From Dactylosporangium aurantiacum (GTDB taxonomy: Bacteria; Actinomycetota; Actinomycetes; Mycobacteriales; Micromonosporaceae): a stretch of DNA of 64,000 bases. A program made the position numbers and the translations under genes. The stretch's first letter is position 1. Each line of letters begins with the position of its first letter. The notes beneath the pieces were generated by a model. That model worked only from the letters and a program-made list of their open reading frames with translations, searched no databases and was not told the DNA's origin. The DNA lies in the NCBI RefSeq assembly GCF_000716715.1, contig NZ_JNYJ01000022.1:124001-188000 (forward strand), written 5' to 3'. Positions 17,665-25,373 of the stretch are shown piece after piece.

Positions 17665-18099
17665 CTAGCGGCGCCTGAAGAACCGGCGTTTCGGTCGCAC
17701 GAGCCCTTCGATCAGCGAGCGGATGGCGTCGAGGGTCACCAGGTCCGGGTTCCGGCCGGCCGACGCCAGCAGCCCCAGGCAGCGCAGGACGAACTTCCGA
17801 CCGTTCCGCTCGGTGCCGAGGACGGGACCACCCGCGAACCCGTCGCGCAGCGACCCCCGCCGGCGCACCACGCCGTCAGGGTCCCGAGCGACCGTGGAGG
17901 TGGCGATGGCCAGCGGCCGCGCCTCGCCGGGCGCGCCCAGCTCCCGCACGACGTGACCCAGGGCGTACGCCGGACACGGTTGCGCACCGACGGCCCGTAC
18001 CTGCTCAGCCTTGGCGGCGACGCCCTCCGTGATCTGCGTGTGCGCCCACGACCAGCCCTTCTTCGCCGCGTGTTCGTGGAGGAAGGCCGTCCGCGTCAC
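17665..18099 (-). CDS. Hypothetical protein, possibly the C-terminal half of a decayed trypsin-like protein
   Basis: 144 residues from GTG 18099. YALGHVVRELG followed by RDGFAGGPVLGTERNGRKFVLRCLG resembles the end of trypsin-like peptidases, where a LGYP-like strand is followed by GxSGGPV. Here alanine replaces the catalytic serine. A separate reading frame immediately upstream carries a sequence like the start of such proteins, and the GTG overlaps the stop of that frame. The whole locus may be an inactive remnant. Alternatively it is an uncharacterised small family. Confidence 0.4.
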   Translation of the reverse strand: MTRTAFLHEHAAKKGWSWAHTQITEGVAAKAEQVRAVGAQPCPAYALGHVVRELGAPGEARPLAIATSTVARDPDGVVRRRGSLRDGFAGGPVLGTERNGRKFVLRCLGLLASAGRNPDLVTLDAIRSLIEGLVRPKRRFFRRR

Positions 18100-18290
18100 C
18101 GCCGCGCCGCGCCCACGTTGGTCCGCGTCAGACGGTCAGCGGTCAGCCACCATTCCCGGACGCGGTCACCCTCGGACGTGGATTCCACCAGCTCGTTGTA
18201 GAAGAACGCCGTCCCCGCAGATCTGCCGTAGCCCACCGGAAGGGTGCTGGCGCTCCAGTGCTCCAGGACAGCGGCAGGGCGGGGCGGTCG
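18096..18290 (-). pseudogene. Probable N-terminal fragment of a trypsin-like protein
   Basis: Reading the minus strand gives HWSASTLPVGYGRSAGTAFFYNEL, then REWWLTADRL, and a stop that overlaps the GTG of the next reading frame. The GTAFFY...WLT pattern looks like the start of a trypsin-like fold (GTGFFY...LVTNRHV), but the catalytic His is absent and no good start codon is seen. It is probably a degenerate remnant together with the reading frame below it. Confidence 0.3.
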
Positions 18291-18303
18291 TAGGATGCGA
18301 GCC
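18291..18303 (+). promoter_or_regulatory. -10 element of a probable leaderless response-regulator transcript
   Basis: TAGGAT (18291-18296) lies 7 nt before the GTG at 18304, and no Shine-Dalgarno is visible. This is the typical actinobacterial leaderless arrangement and favours GTG 18304 over the upstream ATG 18295 as start. No clear -35 element is seen. Confidence 0.45.
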
Positions 18304-18966
18304 GTGGTGCACGTGCTGGTGGTCGACGACGACCCGCCGCTGGCGGACTCGTTGCGCCGGGCGCTGGTCTACGGCGGGTACCGGGTGACCGTGGCGGCGA
18401 CCGGGCCCGCCGCGCTCGACGCCGTCGCCGTGGAGCGGCCGGACCTGGTGGTGCTGGACCGGCTGCTGCCGGGGCTGGACGGGGTCGGGGTGTGCCGGCG
18501 GCTGCGGGCGACCGACCGGGACCTGCCGGTGCTCATGCTCACCGCCCGCGACGCGACCGCCGACCGGGTCGAAGGGCTCGACGCCGGCGCGGACGACTAC
18601 CTCGTCAAGCCGTTCGAGTACGACGAGCTCCTCGCCCGGGTGCGGGCGCTGCTGCGGCGGGCCCGGCCGCAGGGGCTGCAGTTCCAGGATCTGCGGCTCG
18701 ACCCGGTCGCGCACGAGTGCCGGCGCGGGGAGCTGACCGTGGAGCTGACGGCGCTGGAGTTCAAGCTGCTGGAGCACTTCCTGGCGCACCCGCGGCAGGT
18801 GCTGACCCGGGCGCAGCTGCTGGACGCGGTATGGGGCATCGGCTTCGCCACCGCCAGCAACGTGGTCGACGTGTACGTCGGCTACCTGCGCGCGAAGCTC
18901 GGCGAGCCGCGGCTGCTGCACACCGTCCGCGGCGTCGGCTACGTCCTGCGGGCCGGCGGCGGCTGA
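18304..18966 (+). CDS. OmpR/PhoB-family response regulator
   Basis: 220 residues. The receiver domain has the acidic pocket VVDDD (about 8-10), the phosphoacceptor Asp about 52 in LVVLDRLLPG, and Lys about 102 in DDYLVKPFEYDEL. The C-terminal winged-helix effector has LTALEFKLLEHFLAHPRQVLTRAQLLDAVW and the VDVYVGYLRAKL recognition region, ending VRGVGYVLR. It is co-transcribed with the histidine kinase (stop and start overlap by one base). Tandem half-sites with an 11-bp period at the end of the kinase gene are candidate binding sites and point to control of the membrane genes downstream. Confidence 0.95.
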   Translation: MVHVLVVDDDPPLADSLRRALVYGGYRVTVAATGPAALDAVAVERPDLVVLDRLLPGLDGVGVCRRLRATDRDLPVLMLTARDATADRVEGLDAGADDYLVKPFEYDELLARVRALLRRARPQGLQFQDLRLDPVAHECRRGELTVELTALEFKLLEHFLAHPRQVLTRAQLLDAVWGIGFATASNVVDVYVGYLRAKLGEPRLLHTVRGVGYVLRAGGG

Positions 18967-20318
18967 TGTCGATCCGGCTGCGGATCACGCTGTTCGGGCT
19001 CGGCGTCGCCGGGGCCGTGCTCGGGCTGTTCTGCGCCGCGGTGTACCTGCTGCTCGCCGCCGGGGCGGCGGCCGGGCAGGACACCGCCCTGGCGGCCCGG
19101 GCCGACGCGGTCGCGGCGTCGCTGCCGGCGCTGCCGGCGGCCGCGGCCGGGCCCGCACCGGCCGCCGTGGACGTGCGGACCAGTCCTGACATCTTCGTCA
19201 TGGTGCTCGACGAGCGGGGGCGTGTGCTGTTCAGCACCGGCGCGCTGGACGGCCGTTTCCCCACCGTACCCACGACGGCGACGACCGCCGCGAAGTCCAC
19301 TGTGGACATCGGGGTGCCGGTGCGGGTCGCGGTGCGCCCGGCGGCCGGCGGTGGGCACGTGGTCGCGGCGCAGCCGACCCGGAAGGTGACCGACGACCGG
19401 CGGGGACTGTTCGTGCTGGTGTGCGTGTACGCGGTGCTGGCGCTCGCCGCGGCGGCCGGCGCGACGTGGCTCGTCACCGGCCGGGCGCTGCGGCCGCTGC
19501 GGCAGCTGACCGGGCACGTCGAGCGGATCGGGCGGGAGCAGGACTTCACCCGGCGGCTGCCGCCGGTGCCGGTCCGCGACGACGTGGGCCGGCTGACCGC
19601 GGCGTTCAACACGATGATGGAGCGGTTGCAGGGCAGCTACGCCGCGCAGCGGCGGTTCGTCGCCGACGCGTCGCACGAGCTGCGCACGCCGCTCACCACG
19701 ATCCGCAACAACGCCGGGTTCCTGCAGCGGCACCCCGACGCGGCGCCGGAGGACGTGGCGGCGGCGGTGCGCGACATCGCCGGGGAGAGCGCGCGGATGA
19801 GCCGGCTCGTCGAGCACCTGCTGGTCCTGGCCCGGTCCGACGCGGCGGGGCCGGCGGGGCTGGACCTCGCGCCGGTCGACCTGGGTGCGCTGGTCGCCGA
19901 CGTGTGCCGGCAGGCGGAGGCGCAGCACCCGGACCGGACGTTCCACCGGGCGATCACGCCGGCGCCGCCGGTGCACGGGTCGGCCGACGCGCTCACCCAG
20001 CTGGTGTGGATCCTGCTGGACAACGCGGTGAAGTACTCCGCGCCCGGCGGCAACGTGTGGGTCACCGTCACCCAGCGCGGCGACCGGGCGCAGCTCAACG
20101 TCACCGACGACGGCACCGGCATCCCGCCGGGCGCGCAGCGGCGGATCTTCGAGCGGTTCCACCGCGGCGACGAGGCGCGCACCGGCCCCGGCGCCGGGCT
20201 CGGCCTGGCCATCGCGCTGTCCATCGTGGACGGTCACGGCGGCACGATCGTCGCGGCGAACAACGCCGCCGGCGGCGCGTCGTTCGTCGCCGACCTGCCG
20301 CTCTCATCGTCTTCTTAA
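18966..20318 (+). CDS. Sensor histidine kinase of the adjacent two-component system
   Basis: 450 residues. An N-terminal transmembrane helix, an extracytoplasmic sensor of about 115 residues (containing DIFVMVLDERGRVLFSTG), a second transmembrane helix (VLALAAAAGATWLVTG), a HAMP domain (RALRPLRQLTGHVERIG), the H-box DASHELRTPLTTIRNN, the N box LLDNAVKYSAPGG, and the G boxes DDGTGIPP and GLGLAI are all present. It should autophosphorylate and pass phosphate to the regulator encoded just upstream. The signal is unknown. Confidence 0.95.
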   Translation: MSIRLRITLFGLGVAGAVLGLFCAAVYLLLAAGAAAGQDTALAARADAVAASLPALPAAAAGPAPAAVDVRTSPDIFVMVLDERGRVLFSTGALDGRFPTVPTTATTAAKSTVDIGVPVRVAVRPAAGGGHVVAAQPTRKVTDDRRGLFVLVCVYAVLALAAAAGATWLVTGRALRPLRQLTGHVERIGREQDFTRRLPPVPVRDDVGRLTAAFNTMMERLQGSYAAQRRFVADASHELRTPLTTIRNNAGFLQRHPDAAPEDVAAAVRDIAGESARMSRLVEHLLVLARSDAAGPAGLDLAPVDLGALVADVCRQAEAQHPDRTFHRAITPAPPVHGSADALTQLVWILLDNAVKYSAPGGNVWVTVTQRGDRAQLNVTDDGTGIPPGAQRRIFERFHRGDEARTGPGAGLGLAIALSIVDGHGGTIVAANNAAGGASFVADLPLSSSS

Positions 20319-20340
20319 CCGCCGCTCATCGTCGGCTCAT
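20302..20340 (+). promoter_or_regulatory. Four half-sites at 11-bp intervals, candidate OmpR-type binding array
   Basis: TCTCAT (20302), TCTTAA (20313), GCTCAT (20324) and GCTCAT (20335) recur every 11 bp. Head-to-tail half-sites at one helical turn are how OmpR/PhoB-family regulators bind. The array ends 24 nt before the start of the next membrane gene. Its first part lies inside the end of the kinase gene, so coding constraint may explain some of it. Confidence 0.4.
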
Positions 20341-20363
20341 GCCGCGGGGCGAGGCTTCGCGGC

Positions 20364-21038
20364 ATGGCCGTGGTGCGGGGACTGCTCGTGCTGCAGGGTG
20401 CGTTCGGGCTGACGGGCACCCTCGGCGTCGTCACGCTGATGGGGTTCGACCCGGTGTACGCGATCGTGCCCGTCGCGCACGCCGCGCTGCTCATGACGCT
20501 CGCCGCGCTGCTGGAGCGGCGCCGGTGGGCGCTCGTCGCCGCGATCGTGGCGGAGGTCCTCGCCGTCGCGGGCTGGCAGTGGCAGCTGCTGCTCGGGCTG
20601 CTGCCGCAGCTGGACTTCACGGTCAACCTCACCGGCCTGCTCACCACCCTCGCCCTGCCGGTGACGGTGCTGGTGCTGTGCGCGGCGGGTGACCGACCGT
20701 GCGTGACTTCTGGCTCGGCATCGCCCCCGACCACCGCGTCGGCCTGCTGTGCCTGCTCGCCGCGCCGCTGCTGCTCGTCCAGCTCCGCGCCTGGCGCGCC
20801 GCGACCGGCGAGGTGCGCTGGTGCTCGGGGCTGCTCGGCACGCTCGCGCTGGTCCACCTGGGGCTGCCGTGGACGTCCGGGTCCGTGCTGTCGGCGGGCC
20901 TGTTCGGGTGGCTGGCCGTGCGCTGCCTGGCGGGCCGGTCGTGGCGGGTGCAGAGCGGCTTGCTGGTCACCGCGCTGCTGCTGCTCTTCGTCGCGGTGTC
21001 AGGTGTACGGCCGGCGACCGCCGATCAGGTCGGCCTGA
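20364..21038 (+). CDS. Small membrane protein, probable frameshift near its end
   Basis: The first 110 residues form three or four hydrophobic helices (GLLVLQGAFGLTGTLGVVTLMG, AALLMTLAALLE, WALVAAIVAEVLAVAGWQWQLLLGLL, GLLTTLALPVTVLVLCAA). After about 20690 the frame turns Cys/Ser/Arg/Pro-rich and runs out of phase through 340 nt of the next gene. A TGA at 20690-20692, 6 nt before the next GTG, would be used if one base were gained or lost just upstream. I infer that the true product is about 110 residues, and that a late frameshift (biological, or an assembly error) extends the reading frame. The function is unknown. Confidence 0.45.
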   Translation: MAVVRGLLVLQGAFGLTGTLGVVTLMGFDPVYAIVPVAHAALLMTLAALLERRRWALVAAIVAEVLAVAGWQWQLLLGLLPQLDFTVNLTGLLTTLALPVTVLVLCAAGDRPCVTSGSASPPTTASACCACSPRRCCSSSSAPGAPRPARCAGARGCSARSRWSTWGCRGRPGPCCRRACSGGWPCAAWRAGRGGCRAACWSPRCCCSSSRCQVYGRRPPIRSA

Positions 21039-21727
21039 CGGTCGCGGCCCTGGAGCTGGCGCTGCTGTCGATCTCGTGCCGGCGGGCGCTGTCGCGGGTG
21101 GGCACGGTCGCGCTGGTGCTCGTGTTCGGCACCGCCATGTGGGTCGTCTCGCTCGCCGGGCACGACCACGACGGCGTGGACCGCATCCAGGCCGGCACGA
21201 TCCAGCGCCCGGCCGGCCCGGCGGCCACGGCGGTCGAGCGGGCCGCGGCGCGGGACCTCGCCGCGCAGGTCCGCGCGGCGACCGCCCGGTACGCGGACCT
21301 CGCCGCCGCCGAGGCCGACGGGTACCGGGCCACCGGCCCCAGGACCGGCCTGCAGGTCCATTTCGAGCACAAGGGCCACCAGCGGGACGGCCGGGTGCTC
21401 GACCCGGCCGCGCCCGAGCAGCTCGTCTACGCCGTGCGCGGCGACCGGGCCCGGCTGCTCGGCGTGGTGTTCCAGGTCCCGGTCGCCGGCGCGGCCGGCC
21501 CCGCGATCGGCGACGCCGGCACCCGCTGGCACGCCCACGACGTGTGCGTGAGCCTGCTGCCGCCGGGCTTCGGGGCGGTGTCGCCGTTCGGCTCGTGCCC
21601 GGGGCTCACGTTCGCCACGACGCTGCCGGAGATGATCCACGTGTGGGTCGTGGACCCGCCGGGCGGTGCGTACGCCACGCACCTCGACGACGCCTGGATC
21701 GAGGCCTGGATCCGGGCCCAGCCGTAG
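20699..21727 (+). CDS. Membrane protein with a conserved extracytoplasmic domain
   Basis: 342 residues from GTG 20699. About five transmembrane helices fill residues 15-165. The last 170 residues begin ATARYADLAAAEADGYRAT and contain VHFEHKGH, APEQLVYAVRGDRARLLGVVFQVPV, WHAHDVCVSLLP, PEMIHVWVVDPPGG. The helix-GY...LDP..PE.L.Y...G..RL.GV.F.VP pattern recurs in actinobacterial secreted hypothetical proteins, sometimes near copper or haem proteins. The His-rich motifs (WHAHDVC, EMIHVW) could bind metal. It follows the two-component system and may be its target. Confidence 0.7.
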   Translation: MRDFWLGIAPDHRVGLLCLLAAPLLLVQLRAWRAATGEVRWCSGLLGTLALVHLGLPWTSGSVLSAGLFGWLAVRCLAGRSWRVQSGLLVTALLLLFVAVSGVRPATADQVGLTVAALELALLSISCRRALSRVGTVALVLVFGTAMWVVSLAGHDHDGVDRIQAGTIQRPAGPAATAVERAAARDLAAQVRAATARYADLAAAEADGYRATGPRTGLQVHFEHKGHQRDGRVLDPAAPEQLVYAVRGDRARLLGVVFQVPVAGAAGPAIGDAGTRWHAHDVCVSLLPPGFGAVSPFGSCPGLTFATTLPEMIHVWVVDPPGGAYATHLDDAWIEAWIRAQP

Positions 21728-21970
21728 CTGTTCGGCGCGGGTGTACGTGAGGAACAGCGCCCCGCTGTCCAGCACGGTGTGCTCGCTGAGCCGCCAGGTG
21801 CGCGGCGAACCGGCTGCCCGCGGCTTCGACGCCGAGCGCCTGCCGGGCCGGGAAGCGTCTCGGGATACTCGGCGATGATGTGAGATGCCGAACGATCCGG
21901 CCTCGCCACCCCGCGCGGAGGCTTCCGCCGGTGACCCGGCGGCGGCCCGCCCGGTGGTGGCGGGGTCCGT

Positions 21971-23221
21971 TCAGGTGAGGGTGACCTCCTGCGCGGCGCG
22001 GCCCGCGGTGACGGTGAACGGGACACCGTCGGCGGTGTAGTCGCCGAGGAAGCCGCGGACGGTGAGCGTCCCGTCCGCGGACGTGTGCATGCTGGTCGGT
22101 GGCAGCCACCACTCGCCCTTGATGAGCGACTCCAGGGCGTCGTACGACGGCTTGCGGGTGCCGTCCGCGCGGACCAGGCCGGCCGGGGCGCCGAGCCACG
22201 CCCCGTCGTCGGTGAGCCCCCAGTAGGTGACCGACCGCACCGCCGGGTGCGCGAACAGCGTCCGGTAGTGGCGGACCACGTCGTCGGCCTGGCGCGCCTC
22301 GCCCTCGGGGGTGCTCGGCCAGTGCGGGATCCGGTAGTCGTTGAGGTCGTCGATGCCGGCCGGCATCAGGTGCCCCGACACCAGCGTCGTCTCCGTCAGG
22401 TGCAGCGGCAGCCCGTACCTGGCGAAGCGGTCCAGGACGCCGGCGGTGTACTCCTCGCCGCGGTACCCCTGGTGCATGTGCGTCTGCAGGCCGATCGCGT
22501 CGACCCGCACGCCCGCCTCCAGCACGCCCTCGATCAGGCACTCGTAGGCGGAGGACAGGTCGAAGTCGTTGAGGATCAGGGTCGCGGCCGGGTTGGCGGC
22601 GCGGGCCTCCTCGAACGCCATCCGCACCATGTGGATGCGGCCCCGGGCCCGAGCCAGCGGCGTGACGGCGTTGTCCCCGTTGGCGAACACCGGCATGATG
22701 ACGGCCTCGTTGATGGCGTCCCAGGTGTCGATCAGGCCGGCGAAGCCGCCGGCGAGGTCGCGGATGCGGGCCCGCAGCAGCCGCTCCACCTCGTCCAGGT
22801 CCAGGCCCAGCAGCCACGGCGGCTGCACGGTGTGCCAGACGAGGGGGTGCCCCTTGACGGTGACGCCGCGCCCGGCGAACCAGCGGGCGGTCGCGGTCAG
22901 CCGCGCGGTGTCCGGCGCGCCGCGGCGCGGCTCGTAGCCGCCCCAGTAGAACGGCAGGGTCGCGGTGTTGAACAGGTTGCACCACAGCGCCTCGGCCCGC
23001 TCCAGGTCGAGGCCGCCGGCCTGGCCGAACGTCTCGACGTCCCCGGCGCCGGCCGGCCCGGGGCCGGCGACGAGCGGCACGAAGTCGAAGCCGATGTTGC
23101 CGAACGCGAACGCGTGCCGCCGCTGCGCCACGGTGACGGTGCGGCCGGCGGCGGGCCGGCCGTCGGGCGTGCGGACGGTCAGCGTCACCTCGCCGGTGCG
23201 GTGCATGAGCGTGCGGTCCAT
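21971..23221 (-). CDS. GH10 endo-1,4-beta-xylanase-like enzyme, no signal peptide
   Basis: 416 residues. The acid/base Glu is about 172 in DTWDAINEA and the nucleophile Glu about 277 in LHLTETTL. KGHPLVWH and the WGLTDDGAWL segment complete the GH10 barrel signature. A short beta-rich N-terminal part (VTLTVRTPDGRPAAGRTVTVAQRRHAFAFG) is typical of cytoplasmic-looking GH10 proteins. No secretion signal is seen, so it may act on imported xylo-oligosaccharides. It is divergent from the PadR gene across a 103-nt gap. The region just downstream (21728-21970) shows no gene I can support. Confidence 0.88.
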   Translation of the reverse strand: MDRTLMHRTGEVTLTVRTPDGRPAAGRTVTVAQRRHAFAFGNIGFDFVPLVAGPGPAGAGDVETFGQAGGLDLERAEALWCNLFNTATLPFYWGGYEPRRGAPDTARLTATARWFAGRGVTVKGHPLVWHTVQPPWLLGLDLDEVERLLRARIRDLAGGFAGLIDTWDAINEAVIMPVFANGDNAVTPLARARGRIHMVRMAFEEARAANPAATLILNDFDLSSAYECLIEGVLEAGVRVDAIGLQTHMHQGYRGEEYTAGVLDRFARYGLPLHLTETTLVSGHLMPAGIDDLNDYRIPHWPSTPEGEARQADDVVRHYRTLFAHPAVRSVTYWGLTDDGAWLGAPAGLVRADGTRKPSYDALESLIKGEWWLPPTSMHTSADGTLTVRGFLGDYTADGVPFTVTAGRAAQEVTLT

Positions 23222-23289
23222 GGGCTCGGCGGACCTCCGTGATCGGGGTACGGGTCGGGGACCAGCCTAGACCGGTGCCGAGGGTGGAG

Positions 23290-23318
23290 TTGTGATACTT
23301 CGAGCGACGAAGTATGGT
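23290..23318 (+). promoter_or_regulatory. PadR promoter with embedded operator
   Basis: TTGTGA (23290-23295), a 17-nt spacer and TATGGT (23313-23318) form a promoter whose -10 lies 6 nt before the PadR ATG, which implies a leaderless mRNA. The perfect inverted repeat ATACTTCG-AGCGA-CGAAGTAT (23295-23315) fills the spacer. ATAC/GTAT-ended dyads of this kind are bound by PadR regulators, so autorepression is likely. Confidence 0.7.
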
Positions 23319-23324
23319 CCGGCC

Positions 23325-23642
23325 ATGACGGAGCAGACGTACTACGTGCTCGCCGCGCTGCTCGACGGGCCGCGGCACGGGTACGCGATCATCAAGCACG
23401 CATTCGAGCTGTCCGGCGGACGGGTCAAGCTGCCGGTCGGCACGCTGTACGGCTCGCTCGACCGGCTGGCCGACCAGGACCTGATCGAGCTGGACCACGA
23501 GGAGATCGTCGCCGGACGGCCGCGCCGCTACTTCCGGCTCACCGGCGACGGCCGGCAGGCGGTCGTGGCCGAGGCCGCGCGCATGCAGAAGGCCGCCCGC
23601 CTGGTGCTGCGGCACACCGCCGTGCGGCCGGCGACGGCATGA
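23325..23642 (+). CDS. PadR-family transcriptional regulator
   Basis: 105 residues from ATG 23325. The winged helix MTEQTYYVLAALLDGPRHGYAIIKH...VKLPVGTLYGSLDRLADQDLIEL...GRPRRYFRLTGDGRQAV is a textbook PadR N-terminal domain. The length is that of the short subfamily-1 members. Its promoter carries a perfect dyad operator. The following gene overlaps by ATGA and encodes a membrane protein, the usual PadR partner arrangement in which the regulator controls its own two-gene operon in response to envelope stress or antibiotics. Confidence 0.93.
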   Translation: MTEQTYYVLAALLDGPRHGYAIIKHAFELSGGRVKLPVGTLYGSLDRLADQDLIELDHEEIVAGRPRRYFRLTGDGRQAVVAEAARMQKAARLVLRHTAVRPATA

Positions 23643-24538
23643 ACGAGGCGCTCGCCCGCCGCTACGGCCGGCTCATCCGGATGTACCCGCGCGACTACCG
23701 GGCCAGCCACGGCGACGAGATCGTCGCCACGCTGCTCGCCGTGGCCCGGCCCGGCCAGCGCCGGCCCGACGCGCGCGAGGTCGTGGCCCTCGCCGTCGAG
23801 GCGACGAGGCTGCGCGCGGCCGGTGCCGTCGCCGGCCGCCCCGTGTGGTGGCTCGACGGGCTGCACATGGCGGCGTTCCTGCTCGCGCTGGGCACGTTCG
23901 CCACGGCCCTGGGCCAGTCGTGGTTCTCCGGCGTGTATGCCGCCTGGCCCCTGCTGCTCGCCGCGGTGTTCGTCGCGCTGCTGATCGGCCGGCCCTGGCT
24001 CGCCCTGCCCTTCGCGCTCGCCGAGGTCTTCGGCTTCAGCCGCCTGCAGCTGCGCGAGGTGTGGCCGTCGCTGGACGAGCTGCCGCCGTTCTCGCCGCAA
24101 CTGGCCACGCCGGCGGAGCTCGCGCCCTGCCTGACCCTGCTCGTCGCGGTGGTGGCACTGGGCACGCTGTCCTGGCGCCGGAAGCTGCGCCGGCGGTCGT
24201 GGTGGTGGCTCGCGGTGCCGGCCGGCGCGTTCCTGGCCCAGCGGACCATGGTCGCCGTCCCCGAGTCGGCGAGGTGGGTGGCCGCCGTGGCGATCGGGCA
24301 GGTCGCCCTGCTGAGCCTCGCCCTGGGCTGGACCGTGATCACCCGGGACGGCCGGTGGGCGCTCGCCGCGGTGGTGTTCTTCGCGCCCGACCTGGTCTGG
24401 CTGCGGTACAACCGGTGGCTCGACCCGAGCCCGCTGGGCGTCGCCTACTGGGTGGTCGTCGGCGTCCTGACGCTCGCCATCGTGGCCGCGGCCGGCTGGC
24501 CGTGGCACCGCCGCCGCTCCGTCCGCACGAGCGGCTGA
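23639..24538 (+). CDS. PadR-associated membrane protein
   Basis: 299 residues. The N-terminal 50 residues (RRYGRLIRMYPRDYRASHGDEIVATLLAVA) are the conserved cytoplasmic helix of membrane proteins co-transcribed with PadR regulators. Six to eight hydrophobic segments follow (LDGLHMAAFLLALGTFATALG, WPLLLAAVFVALLIG, CLTLLVAVVALGTL and others). The function is unknown. It probably shares the PadR operator and is induced together with padR. Confidence 0.7.
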   Translation: MNEALARRYGRLIRMYPRDYRASHGDEIVATLLAVARPGQRRPDAREVVALAVEATRLRAAGAVAGRPVWWLDGLHMAAFLLALGTFATALGQSWFSGVYAAWPLLLAAVFVALLIGRPWLALPFALAEVFGFSRLQLREVWPSLDELPPFSPQLATPAELAPCLTLLVAVVALGTLSWRRKLRRRSWWWLAVPAGAFLAQRTMVAVPESARWVAAVAIGQVALLSLALGWTVITRDGRWALAAVVFFAPDLVWLRYNRWLDPSPLGVAYWVVVGVLTLAIVAAAGWPWHRRRSVRTSG

Positions 24539-24540
24539 GG

Positions 24541-24576
24541 TTGCGCGGATACTACGGATCCGTATAATCCGAAACC
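24541..24576 (+). promoter_or_regulatory. MarR promoter with overlapping palindromic operator
   Basis: TTGCGC (24541-24546), 16 nt and a consensus TATAAT (24563-24568) precede the GTG at 24577 by 8 nt, so the transcript is probably leaderless. The perfect 12-bp palindrome TACGGATCCGTA (24553-24564) overlaps the -10 element, where MarR proteins usually bind to block their own promoter. Confidence 0.65.
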
Positions 24577-24978
24577 GTGATACTTGAGCTGCAGCGTGCC
24601 ACGCACGCGACCCTGCAGGTGCTGTCGGCGCGCCTGGTCGACCTGGACCTGAGCCCGTCGGAGCTCAACGCCCTCGGCAACCTCGCCGACGGGGCCGGAC
24701 GGACCGTCTCGGAGCTCGGCGCCGCCGTCGGCAGCCGGCCCACCACGCTCACCGGCGTCCTCGACCGCCTCGAGCGGCGCGGCCTCATCGCCCGCGGCGC
24801 GCGGCCCGGTGACCGGCGGGCCGTGCTCATCACCCTCACCGACGACGGCGCCGCCACCGCGGCGGTCATCACCCGGGCCATCGCCGACCTGGAGGCCGAC
24901 GCCCTCGCCGGGCTCCCCGCCGCCACGGTCGACGGCGCCCTCGCGGTGCTGCGCGCCCTCACGGAGGCGGGCCGGTGA
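24577..24978 (+). CDS. MarR-family transcriptional regulator
   Basis: 133 residues. The winged helix is complete: LSPSELNALGNLADGAGRTVSELGAAVGSRPTTLTGVLDRLERRGLIARGARPGDRRAVLITLTDDG, with the wing DRR motif intact. The flanking helices for dimerisation are short but present. It overlaps the next gene by GTGA. The palindrome over the -10 element suggests autorepression, relieved by a small ligand. Confidence 0.93.
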   Translation: MILELQRATHATLQVLSARLVDLDLSPSELNALGNLADGAGRTVSELGAAVGSRPTTLTGVLDRLERRGLIARGARPGDRRAVLITLTDDGAATAAVITRAIADLEADALAGLPAATVDGALAVLRALTEAGR

Positions 24979-25373
24979 GCACCCACGACAGTCCGTTCGC
25001 CGCGCTGTACGCCGAGGCCGTCGGCGACACCGGCCGGTTCGGGCACCGCGAGCACGTGCACGTCACCTGGCTGGCCGTGCGCCGCTACGGCACCGCCGCG
25101 GCCGTCGGCGTGATCAGCGACGGCATCCGGCGCACGGCCAGGTATGCGGGCGTGCCGCAGAAGTACCACGTGACGGTCAGCCGCGCCTGGGTCGAGCTCG
25201 TCGCCTGCCACGACGAACCGGGCGAGGACGACTTCGACGCGTTCCTCGCCCGGTACCCCGACCTGCTCGACAAGCGGCTGCTGACCCGCTTCTACCGCAG
25301 CGCCACGCTCGCGTCAGTGGCCGCCAGGAACGGCTGGGTCGAGCCGGACCTGCGGCCCATCCCCGCGCACTGA
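24975..25373 (+). CDS. Conserved hypothetical protein coupled to MarR
   Basis: 132 residues. A His-rich early motif (FGHREHVHVTWLAVRRYG) and KYHVTVSRAWVELVACHD form a compact all-helical protein. I do not recognise a named domain. GTGA overlap with the MarR gene means translational coupling, so it is probably the effector gene controlled by that regulator. Its last 60 nt overlap the end of the convergent MFS gene. Confidence 0.65.
   Translation: MSTHDSPFAALYAEAVGDTGRFGHREHVHVTWLAVRRYGTAAAVGVISDGIRRTARYAGVPQKYHVTVSRAWVELVACHDEPGEDDFDAFLARYPDLLDKRLLTRFYRSATLASVAARNGWVEPDLRPIPAH

Noticed and set aside
21728..21970. Fragments on the minus strand such as SEHTVLDSGALFLTY that could be a decayed gene
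   Set aside because: Protein-like stretches occur in three different frames, are too short, and match no family I recognise.
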